Origin: Heliopora coerulea
Taxonomy: Eukaryota > Cnidaria > Anthozoa > Scleralcyonacea > Helioporidae
Assembly (NCBI GenBank): GCA_030142905.1
Contig: JASJOG010000547.1
Span: 54,433-118,432 of the forward strand
Length of the DNA stretch: 64,000 nt
Direction of reading: 5' to 3'
Of this stretch, positions 39,432-49,211 are shown one piece after another. Position numbers and translations under genes: made by a program. The stretch's first letter is position 1; every line of letters begins with the position of its first letter. Below the pieces are notes generated by a model. It did not search any database. It worked only from the letters and a program-made list of their open reading frames with translations, and was not told the origin of the DNA.

Positions 39432-39789
39432 TTAACTCAAGGTCTGCAATGCTGGTACATGTTTGTTTACATGTAGATTTCCTGGACTGCGATCTATCAA
39501 GAGGTGCTTTCCTGGAAGGCTTTTCTTGGTTAAAACTGAATATGGTAGGAATAGATCCAGGTTTTAAATATACTCTCTTGCCACCTATAGCTGTTTGGAA
39601 ACATTCTGTAGAAAAATGAGCACTGCATAAGTAGGAATTATTTGTGACAGGAGTGTTCTCTCGCTTGATTTTTATCAACCAGATTCGAAGTAATGTTTTG
39701 TTCTTGATAGGCAGATAATGCCAAGATAATCCAGCACATCCTGGTTTATTGCTACTGTTAACACAGCCATACGCTATACAGTGTCTCAT
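39364..39789 (-). pseudogene. THAP zinc-finger domain
   Basis: MRHCIAYGCVNSSNKPG starts a C2CH THAP domain. The later parts are LSWHYLPI, then NSYLCSAHFSTECF and LKPGSIPTIF (the AVPTIF-like end). THAP domains bind DNA, and in ISL2EU transposons they recognise the ends. The frame runs on through Ser/Lys-rich linker to 39364, where a shift moves to the next part. Confidence 0.85.
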
Positions 39790-40204
39790 GATAATAAAGA
39801 AGGCTGAAATCTTTCTTTAAAAGCACAATAAAAGAGAAATTGAAGTGAAATATTGCATTCAATCTTAGAAATGCATATTGTGTTCACCCGATAGCCTCGT
39901 TTTTGTGTATTTCCATGCAGATACCGCTGTACCACAAGAATGACTTGCAGAACTGTAATAACACCTATTTTATACAACTGCAAGAATACAACTCTAGTTT
40001 TTCAGAGCACAGAAATGAGAAAACTTGGTGTCAGAAATAATTACCAAATTTTCTATATACTATTTTACTTCTATTAAAAATAAACCCATTGGGTTGTCCA
40101 GGGATTCAAAATATGAGGAAAACTTTTCAATAATGAATATGCCAATTTTGTTTGATTATAAGAGGTGGAACAGACTAATGAAACTTTCACTTGGCACCAT
40201 TATA

Positions 40205-40330
40205 ATTTTTTGTGTTAATCAATGATGTAATTGTGGAAGTTTGGTTATTATGTTCTTAATACGCATGCTCTCGAGCTGTTCTCTCGGAAAAACTTTCTGA
40301 GTCCCTGGTGAGATACTCAAACCATTGAGC
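40205..40330 (-). mobile_element. tRNA-derived SINE, minus-strand partial copy
   Basis: This is the reverse complement of the tail and promoter-proximal part of the SINEs to the right: GTTCTTAATACGCATGCTCT, the TCTCTCGGAAAAACTTTCTG block and CAAACCATTGAGC. Together with the copy at 40385 it forms a foldback. Confidence 0.6.
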
Positions 40331-40560
40331 TATGTCTACCGTCTATACGAACCAGTAGATAAATTTAACCTTTGCTCACCAAGTCTTTGTAGTTCAATGG
40401 TTAGAGCATCTCACCGGCAATCAGAAGGTAACAGGTTCGATTCCCATCAGGAACTCAAAGTTTTTCTGAGAGAACAGCTTGAGAGAGTGTGTATTAAGAA
40501 CATAATTACCAAGCTTCCACAATTACATCATTGATTAACACAAAAATAATAGACAACATA
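40331..40560 (+). mobile_element. tRNA-derived SINE, copy 2
   Basis: Internal pol III promoter boxes are present: an A-box-like TAGTTCAATGG at 40390-40400 and a perfect B box GGTTCGATTCC at 40434-40444. A non-tRNA tail follows (GTTTTTCTGAGAGAACAGCT, then TATTAAGAACATAATTACC). The anticodon arm is imperfect, so this is a SINE and not a functional tRNA. Confidence 0.65.
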
Positions 40561-40584
40561 CCAAGACTTACAGATTGGCACTAC

Positions 40585-40775
40585 ATATGTCTACCATCTA
40601 TACAAGCCAGTACACAAATTTAACATTCGCTCACCATCTGAGTCTTCGTGGCTCAATGGTTAGAGTGTCTCACCAGCGATCAGAAAGTTACGGGTTCGAT
40701 TCCTGTCAGGGACTCAAAAAGTTTTTCTGAGAGAACAGCTTGAGAGCGTGCATATTAAGATTATAATTTTTGCTT
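40585..40775 (+). mobile_element. tRNA-derived SINE, copy 3
   Basis: A tandem neighbour of copy 2 with A box TGGCTCAATGG (40649-40659) and B box GGTTCGATTCC (40693-40703). The acceptor-like ends AGTC/GACT still pair. The same tail GTTTTTCTGAGAGAACAGCT follows. Confidence 0.65.
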
Positions 40776-40787
40776 TACAGTTTGACT

Positions 40788-40830
40788 ATTAAGTTAAAGT
40801 ATATTAAGTTAAAGTATATTAAGTTAAAGC
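40788..40830 (+). repeat. 15-bp tandem repeat (about 3 copies)
   Basis: ATTAAGTTAAAGTAT is repeated nearly three times directly after SINE copy 3. It may mark the SINE's 3' end or simple slippage. Confidence 0.85.
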
Positions 40831-41179
40831 TTTGTCATTATACATTTGTGTTCATCATAGCTGATAAAATTTAATGTTTAAAAAATTAAATTAAATATTT
40901 TTATAACACCCTCTTTCCATGTAAACTATTTAAGATGGATTTTAAGAACATAATTTTAACTAAAATTACAGTTCTGTGAAACTGTTAATGTAATGTTTTT
41001 ATAATTTTGTTGTTCTATAAAATCATGACCAATATTTTAAAATATTCACAACTCAAATGTTTCACAAACTGTTTTCCAACTAAAAACAAATTATCTTGAA
41101 AACACAACAGTTCTCACCTCTAAGGCAGTTTTTATATTTCATTAAGCAAAATAGTTAACTTACAGCCAATGTTTGATCA

Positions 41180-42190
41180 AAGTGGATGATAAGGGTTGTC
41201 TTCATGAAAACTTTCCGAATTAGAAAATATACCAGTATTTTGTTCAGTTGGATTTGGGTATGTGGCAATCGATTGCATACCATGATTGCAGTATTGGACA
41301 GAAGGTGAATATGCTGTAGGAGGACACTGATAAAATAAATTTTAATTGAATGATATTGGTTGAGCTTGGGAGTTAGTCATGATTTCCATAGAACGAGAAA
41401 GTCCATCTCCCAGATGTTTCATGCAGCTACTTACATCTTTAATTGGATTAGAAAATTATACTGTTGGTTCACGAGTGGCATCTGCCAAAAAGCTGAGTCT
41501 TCTTTTGCTTCATTCAACAACAACTTATCATGCTGAGCAGCAGTGCTTTTTCCATATATTTGCGCTTATTATCAATTAGGTTTGGAATCTGATTCATACT
41601 TTTTCGTTTATAACTATTCACTTCTTCACAATCAGAAGCTTCTTTAATTTCTCCTTCTGCTGTTGATATACTATCATCATGACTTGGTAATTCATCTGGA
41701 TCAATATGAATGCAATCAGACTGTTCTTCAACACTAAAAGTATCAGTTTCCACACTGAATGGAAGAGGCTTAGTAGCAGTAGAGCCACCCCAAATGGTAA
41801 TTAATTTATAAAATTCATGTACTATTTTACCACTGCCACTTCTTTTTCCATTGATAACTGCCTGAGAAAAAGACTCTTATCTCTTCTACCTTTTCTCTGA
41901 TTTGTGAATAACCCTTCCTGATCAGATCATTTTCGGTCTTGTTTTGCTTTGCCGAAACATCCTTTTCTTCTTTACACATAGCTGACAATGTACCATTTGC
42001 AGGAGTTAGGGAAACAGGTCCAAATAATGAAAAGTCCTCTTCATATAATTTGGTCATTTTCTGTCTCAACCAGGAATATTGAGATGGACGATTGCTATCA
42101 AAATCAACATTTTTGAACTCCATCTCACTTTTATATGCTTGGAGGCATTCAAATTAGGTTCTCCACCATTTCAGCATCCCAGCAAAATTG
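41180..42190 (-). pseudogene. Myb/SANT-like (MADF-like) DNA-binding protein of a DNA transposon
   Basis: The readable minus-strand sense begins near 42190 with ECLQAYKSEMEFKN and runs through RPSQYSWLRQKMTKLYEEDF. It goes on through KGYSQIREKVEEIR and IWGGSTATKPLPFS to an acidic linker (EEQSDCIHIDPDELPSHDDS). It ends in a tail including VSSCMKHLGDGLSRSMEIM near 41390. This arrangement fits the Myb/SANT-like accessory protein encoded by PIF/Harbinger-type transposons. Frameshifts occur near 42150, 41825 and 41520. The family call is by pattern. Confidence 0.5.
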
Positions 42191-42327
42191 TTTGCTTTTC
42201 ATCTTTTCTGTTTTTCTTTCCAAATAGCACCGCATTTACTGAAGAGCCATTGAGTTCCAACATTTTGCAGTAACACAGAATCACACGTGGATCTGAGCAT
42301 GTGCAAATTGCAATTTTTCAGCTCGGC

Positions 42328-42531
42328 TAGGTGCGTTTATGTGGGAAAATACCCAGCCCAGGTGATCAGGCTTTCAGCCTCCCAAAGCGAGATCTCTGCT
42401 AAGTGGGCTGGCTCGGTTTCCATATAAATGCAAGATGAAATTCACAGGAAAAATATGCAAATGTTAGATCTTGGCAAAGCGGGCTAGCCCGGGTAGCTGG
42501 GCTGGCTCACCTCCATATAAACACCCCCTTA
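42328..42531. mobile_element. MITE with ~30-bp terminal inverted repeats
   Basis: The left end GGTGCGTTTATGTGG and the complement of the right end GGTGTTTATATGG pair imperfectly, and both ends carry GGGCT/AGCCC blocks. The flanks show TAG on both sides, as for PIF/Harbinger-type 3-bp duplications. The interior has no coding sense. The GC-rich CAGCCC/GGGCTGGC motifs contrast with the AT-rich surroundings. Confidence 0.6.
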
Positions 42532-42601
42532 GAATATGTTTTCGTTCATTATATCAGTAACACCTGCAGGTATTTCTGCCTTATCTTCACTCCATTTATC
42601 T

Positions 42602-43198
42602 TTATTGTCTGATTTTTTGAGAATCAATATCATTGCAGTGGTTTTCATCCACTGTTTCTGACTGCTGATTACTAATATCATTGTCATTATCTTCATTGAG
42701 CCAATTATTATCAAATGCTATACCTTCATGTTTATATAGGCTACTATTGTTCATTAGCCATTTAGCTGCTTCAACCACCTTGTATGGTCTAACATTTGAT
42801 GATGTTGCTGCACTCTTGTATTGAAACTTTCTTTTCAAATTTATCTTGATAGTGCTGGTTTCACTTTGTAACTGTGGTAACATACTAACCATATTAGTTA
42901 CAGCAGCAGGTACATTGACAATATTGCCATCTATCTTAATTTGTCTACCTGTAGGAGCTTGCATCAATTTTTGAAATGCAATTATTGCTGCTAGTAAACT
43001 ACACTCTAGTTCTGTGAGGTGAAAGAAATCTGGTGTCTCTCGAAACACCATATCATTAGCTACAGCACATGGTAGAACTCTGTTTTTAATCAAGTGACTA
43101 TGACATGTTCTACAGACCCACTCTTTGTTCTCAACACTTTTCTTATTGCATATTGAATTAAACTGAAGAAACTCAACCAGATCATGAGAGTCACACAA
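42602..43198 (-). pseudogene. Helitron N-terminal domain (DUF6570-like)
   Basis: A 198-codon frame contains KEWVCRTCHSHLIKNRVLPC, ELECSLLAAIIAFQKLMQAP and QIKIDGNIVNVPAAVTNMVS. These are followed by NLKRKFQYKSAATSSNVRPY and AAKWLMNNSSLYK. This order is typical of the DUF6570 region that precedes the Rep domain of animal Helitron proteins. The Rep and helicase domains do not follow. The Helitron piece at 6817-7060 covers a different domain and is 35 kb away. Confidence 0.75.
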
Positions 43199-43330
43199 TA
43201 GTCTGTTATTTTGAAAATCATGAGGGGTATTGGGTTTCCTGTGGAAATTTACAGACTTATTTACAACTCCATGACATAGTAGCTATGCCTTCCCAGAAGG
43301 GAGGCAGTAGCCACAAAAATACATCCTCAA

Positions 43331-43740
43331 ATGATTTTTATTAGTGAACCAGGTGTATGCTCTCTAATATTCAGTTCTAAGTTAGAGCCAGCTAAAAAAA
43401 TGCAAATGTGGGTTTTCAAAAAGGTATTGCCAACAATTCGAAAAACTGGGAGTTATAACTTACCCAAAACTATCAAAAATCAAATCATGCTAATGATTAA
43501 AACTGATTTACATTACAAGGCAGTTGACTATATTAAAAAATGCCACCCTGAGGAGTTAATATGTGCAGAACTTGGGGGGAATCAGGACACTCTTAACTAA
43601 TGTGTTGATTCATATAAAAAGAGATGTGTGTCAGGAACTCCTGATATTAAATTTATAAATCTTCATAAGAAATGTAACAGCTTTTGCATTGAGTTGAAGA
43701 CTCCTAAGGGAAATGATATAGTATCATGAAATACTGATAT
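43331..43740 (+). pseudogene. BRO-N domain plus VRR-NUC-like nuclease fragment
   Basis: FISEPGVCSLIFSSKLEPAK and WVFKKVLPTIRKTGSYNL match the C-terminal half of the BRO-N DNA-binding domain found in viral and mobile-element proteins. The same frame continues into DLHYKAVDYIKKCHPEELI, and after a stop at 43598 into SGTPDIKFINLHKK and FCIELKTPKG. This is the VRR-NUC pattern (GTPD...E.K.p.G). The pairing suggests an Orf from a large DNA element, perhaps the old Polinton to the right. Confidence 0.65.
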
Positions 43741-43979
43741 CAAATGAGTACTTTAAAGATACATGAACAAAATGCCTATATTGCAAAAGGCAATTTATAA
43801 ATGTCAAATCTAGATTGAATCATAATATTAATTACATTCTATTTTCATTTTTTCTTACAAGTATACACTTTTTTTTTACTTTTTGTCTTCATCTGAAACT
43901 CTCTTAGGTTGCTCATTAGCTGATTTCTTATAATTTTTGGCCAACTCATTAAATTAAACCAAGGTATAAAATTGATTTT

Positions 43980-44330
43980 TTCACAATTCCAGAATTTATT
44001 TTCAAATGCTGTTGAACAGCACACAAACTGTTGAAAAAATGTCTCCTCTTTCGTTTCACAGTCAGTAGCTTTGACAAAGTTACTATTTTCATGATTATCC
44101 TTTACAAATAATCACATTTTTCTGCACTCTTTTGGCAATTCTTCTTTTGTCTCATAAGTTGCAAATTCTGTTATCATCAGGTTTATCATTTTTGTGATCC
44201 ATGATTAGTCCTACAGAAATAAGCTTTCTGTTGAAACATTCCCAGACAAAACGGTGAACAAAATAGTTTTTTTGTGTTATCACCTAGATTCCTAACACTA
44301 CACATCAAATAACCTCCATTTGTATGACCT
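43980..44330 (-). pseudogene. HNH-endonuclease-like fragment
   Basis: Minus-strand sense with stops shows NYFVHRFVWECFN (about 44230-44265), then MDHKNDKPDDNRICNL (about 44145-44200). This follows the HNH_3 pattern in which a 'vhr.v...f' segment precedes 'DH.n....nN...NL'. It is too damaged to be functional. It lies between the BRO-N/VRR-NUC piece and the old polymerase. Confidence 0.5.
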
Positions 44331-44449
44331 TTCTGTCTTTGCTTCCTTTATGCATATCGTATACAGGAAAAACTATGCATTTTTCCCCATGATATTTCTA
44401 CATTAATATTTCCTTAAGCCAATATAGACACGTTCTTGGTTTAAGAAAT

Positions 44450-45052
44450 AATAATAATAATATAGATATAATTAATTAGAATAAGCGAGAACAAACTTAA
44501 ACAACTGGTTAACATGAGAAAAGCATAAAACCAAAACCAATTAAGCAGATGGTTCAGGAATAAGAGGAAAACACTATCCCTCTACCAACCATAACTAAAG
44601 TAACACAATTGAACAAAGCCTTGAAAGGACTTACCATATGATATGACATTGCAATTAGAGATAACAAAGACCCATTGATACAACTATGAGATACAAGAAA
44701 AAAGCCTTGAATAGCATGAAATATGTGGTAACATTCAAGAAAGAATTAAATCAAGATGAAATAATTATTAAAACTCAAACAATCAATGAAAACCACATCA
44801 ACCAAACATTACAAACATTAAAACAACAAATACTAAATATCAGAGGGTTCGGGATGGAAAGCAGAATCAGTTGATAATCATCATGTAAACATCAAAATAT
44901 GAAAGTCTAAAAGGAAAATCCTATATTCCATTTCCAAAAGAGGTTAGAAACTCAGCAAAAGGGTTGACTCACATCAAAAATAAAGACAATGAATGTGTGA
45001 GATGGTCTCATACCAGGTATTTGAATCTACAACAGATTAAAAAATCAGATTG
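44450..45052 (+). pseudogene. Old Polinton-type polymerase, part 1 (N-terminus)
   Basis: Degenerate plus-strand sense resembles the N-terminal region of a second Polinton-type polymerase clade. It ends in PKEVRNSAKGLTHIKNKDNE followed by CVRWSH (about 44938-45010), the conserved 'n.IKN.D..CF.W' segment. The 44686-44874 frame is part of it. It is cut at 45053 by the Tigger-like element, and the same gene resumes at 46099. Confidence 0.5.
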
Positions 45053-46098
45053 TCAGTACAATGAACTCCCTCTGAGATGGACACCTTTGGGACTGTTCTT
45101 ACTGTCCGTCTCATAGAGGTGCCCATCTGTATGAAAGCATTTACAAGACAGTGCAACGGTTCCTTGTTAATTTTACTCAGAAAGTACCCCAAATAAAATC
45201 TATGTTCTACTCTAATGCATCGAACTGAACTAAAAATAAACAAGATCAAGGATGCATAATGTTGATGTTCAAAATGTAAACATATGAAACTGATCAGCTG
45301 CAAAAGTTACAGCTGTGTTGAATAAAAAAATTCAGTTATTGCAGACTGTTTTTGTTGTGAAAGCGTTGCATCTTCGAGCTTCATGCCAACAAATTCTATG
45401 GATGCATATAAATCTTCATTGTGCAGTTGTGCAAGTGCAAACGTCTTTAACTCGCCAACCAGGTTGAGAGCTTCAGCAACTGACTTAATAGAACACACAG
45501 ACGGATCCATATTGTCGTTGTCATCATCGTCACTGCTATCCACCGGTTGGCCATGTGACTCAGTCATTTTGTCACTACTCTAGCCAATATTTGCTTAGTC
45601 CTGGAAGTACTGTATTGTGCGAAGTAGCGGGAAAGAGAGTAAATCAGGGAGCTGGATATAGCTTAGAAATCCTTTGCAGATACACCATTCAGGGGAACAA
45701 ACTCACCTTAAAAGAAGTGACTATTGTGAAGGATGCTGTTGTTTGACACCTGGAGACAAAGACTGGCAGATAGCAGAGGACTTAGAACCTTTCCATCTTA
45801 ACTATTTTTGGGAATTCTTTATATGGAGGGCTAACCTCAGGATATTTCCCTTTTCATGTTTTGGTAAAGCTGCAATAATACAGTTTATTGTTATTGTCTG
45901 TCAAACATAATGTATGTCCAGTTGCTAAACATACCGCAAAGAATGTGCTAATTTGTTGAACACAAGTTGTTTCCATTACTGTGAAATATTGCAATTTCAT
46001 TACGAAAATCCTATTAATCAGCCAGTAAATGTCTGCTGTGGGAGGTATTTTAAACCTTTTTCCACCTGAAGAGTGTCTGTCTTAGAGAGAGATGGGTT
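45053..46098 (-). mobile_element. Tigger/pogo-type DNA transposon, internally deleted
   Basis: The left end (about 45057-45086: CTCCCTCTGAGATGGACACC) and the complement of the right end (about 46062-46098) align as ~30-bp inverted repeats with the CTCTnTAAGACAGACAC style of pogo/Tigger ends. TA lies at both margins. At about 1 kb it is much shorter than an autonomous copy. It contains the 3' end of a Tigger transposase on the minus strand. Confidence 0.6.
45307..45567 (-). pseudogene. Tigger transposase C-terminus
   Basis: An 86-codon frame contains an acidic SSDDDDNDNMDPS run, then AEALNLVGELKTFALAQ and LSQQKQSAITEFF. The Q.sItdFF end is characteristic of Tigger/pogo transposase C-termini. 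The DDE catalytic region has been lost from this copy. Confidence 0.65.
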
Positions 46099-46656
46099 AT
46101 AGTAAAATAATCAATAAATGGCCGGGACCAAATTTAGTGTCTGTTAAGAGGGAGTTCACTGGATATAGAAAAGTTGAATTACCAAAGTATCAAATTTCAA
46201 GCGACAAAGATATAAATAAAATTGACAAACAAAACAATATATTTGGATGTGAAGAGAGACAACCTTTTCCAATCTATATATCCAAAGAACAATTCACAGA
46301 TCATATGGAATTATTGTTGATTAATGAAGAAAACAAAAACCTCTATTTTAATAAGATTTCAGTCAATTTATGTACAATCAAACTAAACAATGAAAGAAAG
46401 CACTTTTGTATGTACTGTTTACAGTGTTTTAGTTCTGAAAAAGTATTAACAAACGATAAAGAGAACTGCATCCAAATTAATGGAAAGCAGGGCTATCAAA
46501 ATGCCTGGAAAAGGTGATAACAACAATTTTTATAAACAGTTAAATGTACCATTTGTGATTTATGCATATTTTGAAGCCATGCTGGAGAAAATTAATGGCT
46601 GTAAACCAAATAATAATAAATCATATAATGGTTATAAGGTAGTCTGTTGTTATGAT
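46099..46656 (+). pseudogene. Old Polinton-type polymerase, part 2
   Basis: The open frame 46092-46517 contains YSKIINKWPGPNL, QPFPIYISKEQFTDHMELL and a zinc-finger block ERKHFCMYCLQCFSSEKVL. In another frame FVIYAYFEAMLEKI (Exo I motif with the catalytic Asp changed to Tyr) leads to YNGYKVVCCYD. The gene stops at the 8-bp duplication GTTATGAT (46649-46656) and resumes at 53767. Confidence 0.75.
46649..46656. other. 8-bp target-site duplication, left (GTTATGAT)
   Basis: The identical octamer is at 53759-53766. The polymerase sense left of this copy continues to the right of the other copy, so it marks a hAT-type insertion. Confidence 0.75.
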
Positions 46657-47205
46657 CATAGACAGCATGAGCATGGAGTAAGGGGGTGTTTACCCCCAAA
46701 AATGTTGGCAACGAGTGCCTTTTTTATCATATGCTTAATCTTGGAGATTTAAATGCATGGGTAAAATGTCTCAGGGCAAGGTATAGCCTTCAATCAAAAT
46801 CCAGAACCAGCTGACAACTTTAGCAAATATTAGGAAGAAACAAACTCCAAACAATAATGCCACCTTGATAACTCAAGATATGAGTTAAAATCAAGAGAAT
46901 TACAATTAAATTGTGGTATTTAATCTTTATTTCAAAGTCATCATCAGACAGACTAATTACAAAAACATTGCCTGGATCTATATATACAAATGGTGTGATG
47001 ACATCACTGAGGAAGAAGGACACCTGTCAAATATCTATTTACAGGATGGATGCTGAACTGACAGAGTGTGGAGAAATTTAGTTTATGTGTGAAAACAATT
47101 AGGTGAAAAGAGAAAGTTCTTTGGTGGCTTTAAGACCAGAATTCAATTCTGGTTTATTAAATTTGATGTTAAGAGCTTCAATTATTAAAAGCTCATTTGT
47201 GGTTA

Positions 47206-47677
47206 TCAAATTGCTAGAGTAAAGAATTTTGTAGTTATTAAAGAAAAGATTTTTAATTGAAGAAGATAAGTTGGAAGAAAAGGAAAGGTAATTAAGTCGG
47301 TCATATTGTGCTTAGGTTGCATAGTGTGCTTGAAGAGAAGTTTTTCAAGGCAGCAGTCGGTTTTTCCTATGTAAGTTTTATTATGAGATGACCCAGGAAT
47401 TGTATTTTTAGTTGAAGTAAAATAGGCGACCTTTTTTTGTGTTGTAAATAATGACAAATTTTACTGGGTTTGTGAGTTGACCACGGATTTTAGAAATACA
47501 AGACTTGACAAGATTTTCACTTTGTTTACTGAGATAAGGAATGTGGATCCATATTTTTGGTAAATTATCATTAATGGATGAGTTTTGGGTAGGAATTGAG
47601 GAAGGTGTGTCATATTTATGTTTTAATAAAACATTCCAAAGAATAATGTAATCTTGAAAACTCAAGATATGAATCAA
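47206..47677 (-). pseudogene. Penelope-like RT end and GIY-YIG endonuclease
   Basis: Minus-strand pieces in two frames read WIHIPYLSKQSENLVKSCIS and LTNPVKFVIIYNTKK, then KTYIGKTDCCLEKLLFKH and a C-terminus with LLIIEALNIKFNKPELNSG (the last on 47170-47200). The YIGKT element is the GIY-YIG core. One frameshift near 47450 separates the parts, and a deletion is likely within the endonuclease. Confidence 0.75.
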
Positions 47678-47752
47678 TACAGAATAAAACTCTTGGCGAA
47701 ACTGTGATATTTCGACTTTATTTCAAAGTCATCCTCCGACAGAATGACCTGT

Positions 47753-47790
47753 CTGAGGATGACTTTGAAATAAAGTCGAAATATCACAGT
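47753..47790 (+). ncRNA. Hammerhead-ribozyme-like motif, intact core
   Basis: CTGAGGA at 47753-47759, one extra T, a 6-bp stem GACTTT/AAAGTC with loop GAAAT, then GAAA at 47778-47781. The layout, including the extra base, matches the motif in the other Penelope pair. The mirrored copy (47706-47739, minus strand) has CGGAGGA in place of CTGAGGA. Confidence 0.5.
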
Positions 47791-47863
47791 TTCACCAAGA
47801 GTTTTATCTTGTATTGACTCATATCTTGAGTTTTCAAGATTACATTATTCTTCAGAATATGTT

Positions 47864-48178
47864 TTATTTTATACTTTTTGAAGTTGTCGGCTGGTCATGG
47901 TATTTACATTTTAGTTTGCCAATTAAAAATTTTCTTATTTGCTTTGGGTAGCCATTCCAGGACATGGAAGATTTTAGTGTGTTGATTTGATTATCAAAGT
48001 TTCTTAGAACTGCAGATTTTATCCAGGCTGTTTTCTGCAGGAGAGGTTCAAAACTAGAAAAACGTGTATATTGGCCAGTATGTGTATCTTTATGGTAGAC
48101 GTCTGTACTATCTTGTGAAACCTTAATGTCTAAGAAATGCACCAATCCATCAGGAAATGTGTCGACTGTGAATTTCAA
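47864..48178 (-). pseudogene. Penelope-like reverse transcriptase fragment
   Basis: A 104-codon frame reads MKFTVDTFPDGLVHFLDIKV, then YHKDTHTGQYTRFSSFEPLL and KTAWIKSAVLRNF. The 'hFLDi.i......+y.K.T.tg.y..f.S..P' block is the region after the RT palm in Penelope-like elements. It is oriented like the endonuclease piece at 47206-47677 but separated from it by an inserted foldback. Confidence 0.8.
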
Positions 48179-48184
48179 ATTTTT

Positions 48185-48375
48185 GTCAAACTTGTTAAAC
48201 TTGGTAAGAACTGTCGGAATGTCACATGGTTTGATAAGAACAACTGTATCATCAATTCTAGCAATTCGATAACCACAAATAAGCTTTTAATAATTGAAGC
48301 TCTTAACATCAAATTTAATAAACCAGAATTGAATTCTGGTCTTAAGGCCACTAAAGAACTTTCTCTTTTTACCTA
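48185..48375 (+). pseudogene. Penelope-like GIY-YIG C-terminus, opposite strand
   Basis: The plus-strand sense TTNKLLIIEALNIKFNKPEL followed by NSGLKATKELSLFT is the C-terminal end of a GIY-YIG domain. It is the inverted duplicate of sequence around 47100-47215. Confidence 0.7.
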
Positions 48376-48527
48376 ATTGTTTTCACACATACACTATATT
48401 TCTCCACACTCTATCAGTTCAGCATCCATCCTGTAAATAGATATCTGACAGGTGTCCTTCCTCGGTGATGATGTCATCCCACCGCTTGTATATATAGATC
48501 CTGGCAATGTTTTTGTAATTAGTCTGT

Positions 48528-48556
48528 CTGATGATGTCTTTGAAATAAAGACAAAA
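48528..48556 (+). ncRNA. Hammerhead-like motif, degraded
   Basis: CTGATGA (48528-48534) is followed by T, the stem GTCTTT/AAAGAC and AAAA where GAAA is expected. It is the same family as 47753-47790 with a broken core. The inverted partner near 46916-46955 has a broken stem (GACTTT versus AAAGAT). Confidence 0.4.
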
Positions 48557-48652
48557 TATCACAATTTCATGCTCTTGATTTTAACTCATATCTTGAGTTA
48601 TCAAGGTGGCATTATTGTTCAGAGTTTGTTTCTTCCTATATTTGCTAAAGGT

Positions 48653-49211
48653 ATAGTATGGGATGCCCTTTTAGGAGACAGTTGAAACTGCACACAGCTA
48701 GCATCAAGGGAGAATGCAGATGTGTTAACATTGTATTAACCAGATATGGTTTACAGTTGCTAAAAGCACAGTGATGACAAGTTCATGGGAAACAGACAAC
48801 TAGTTATTTTTCTGTTTATAAAATCTCATGGAAATTATGGAATCATCGTGCTTTCGTTCATTGGCTCCACATTAAGTTATCGATCTTCGTTTGCTTTCTC
48901 ATCCATGAGACCTTGAGACGTTTTGAATTATCATTCATGCCATGCAATTCTAAAATCAAGAGGACAGAGGTTCTACCACAGGATTCAGCAAAATGCCACA
49001 AACGTATGGATATGCTGAGGTAAGTTAAACACATTGCAGACTTTTAGTGATCTACCATATAACTAAATGTCAGTTACTCCATATATAATATTACAACTAT
49101 GAATTATTGCGTGAATATTATCTTGCATCAACTTCTTTGTGCTCGTATACTTGAAATCCATTCGTAACTATTAAAACAACTTCCTAAGCAATATGAAACC
49201 CTTTTGCCTGT
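48653..49211. other. No gene recognised (hAT 5' region)
   Basis: AT-rich DNA between the Penelope cluster and the hAT coding region. By position it is the 5' untranslated part of the hAT element. Nothing else is visible. Confidence 0.4.

Larger units (their letters stand above)
38200..39789 (-). mobile_element. ISL2EU/IS4EU-type DNA transposon coding region
   Basis: Three minus-strand parts follow the family order: THAP finger, coiled coil plus HTH, then a DDE_4 transposase. They are separated by frameshifts near 39400 and 38825. The transposase C-terminus continues past a stop into 38200. I could not define the terminal inverted repeats. Confidence 0.8.
46836..48652. repeat. Penelope-like element cluster in inverted arrangement
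   Basis: An outer inverted pair (46836-47215 versus 48265-48652) encloses an inner foldback (about 47630-47745 versus 47757-47860). All parts are 3' regions of Penelope-like elements with coding pieces on both strands and hammerhead-like motifs. This looks like several truncated copies inserted on one another. Confidence 0.75.

Noticed and set aside
40381..40455. Possible tRNA gene (A and B boxes present)
   Set aside because: The anticodon arm is mispaired, the same sequence recurs at 40641-40715 and inverted at 40205-40330, and a shared non-tRNA tail follows. It is a SINE.
46820..47023. 67-codon minus-strand frame and its plus-strand mirror at 48452-48685
   Set aside because: They are 3' untranslated sequence of Penelope-like copies that happens to be open and contain the ribozyme-like motif.
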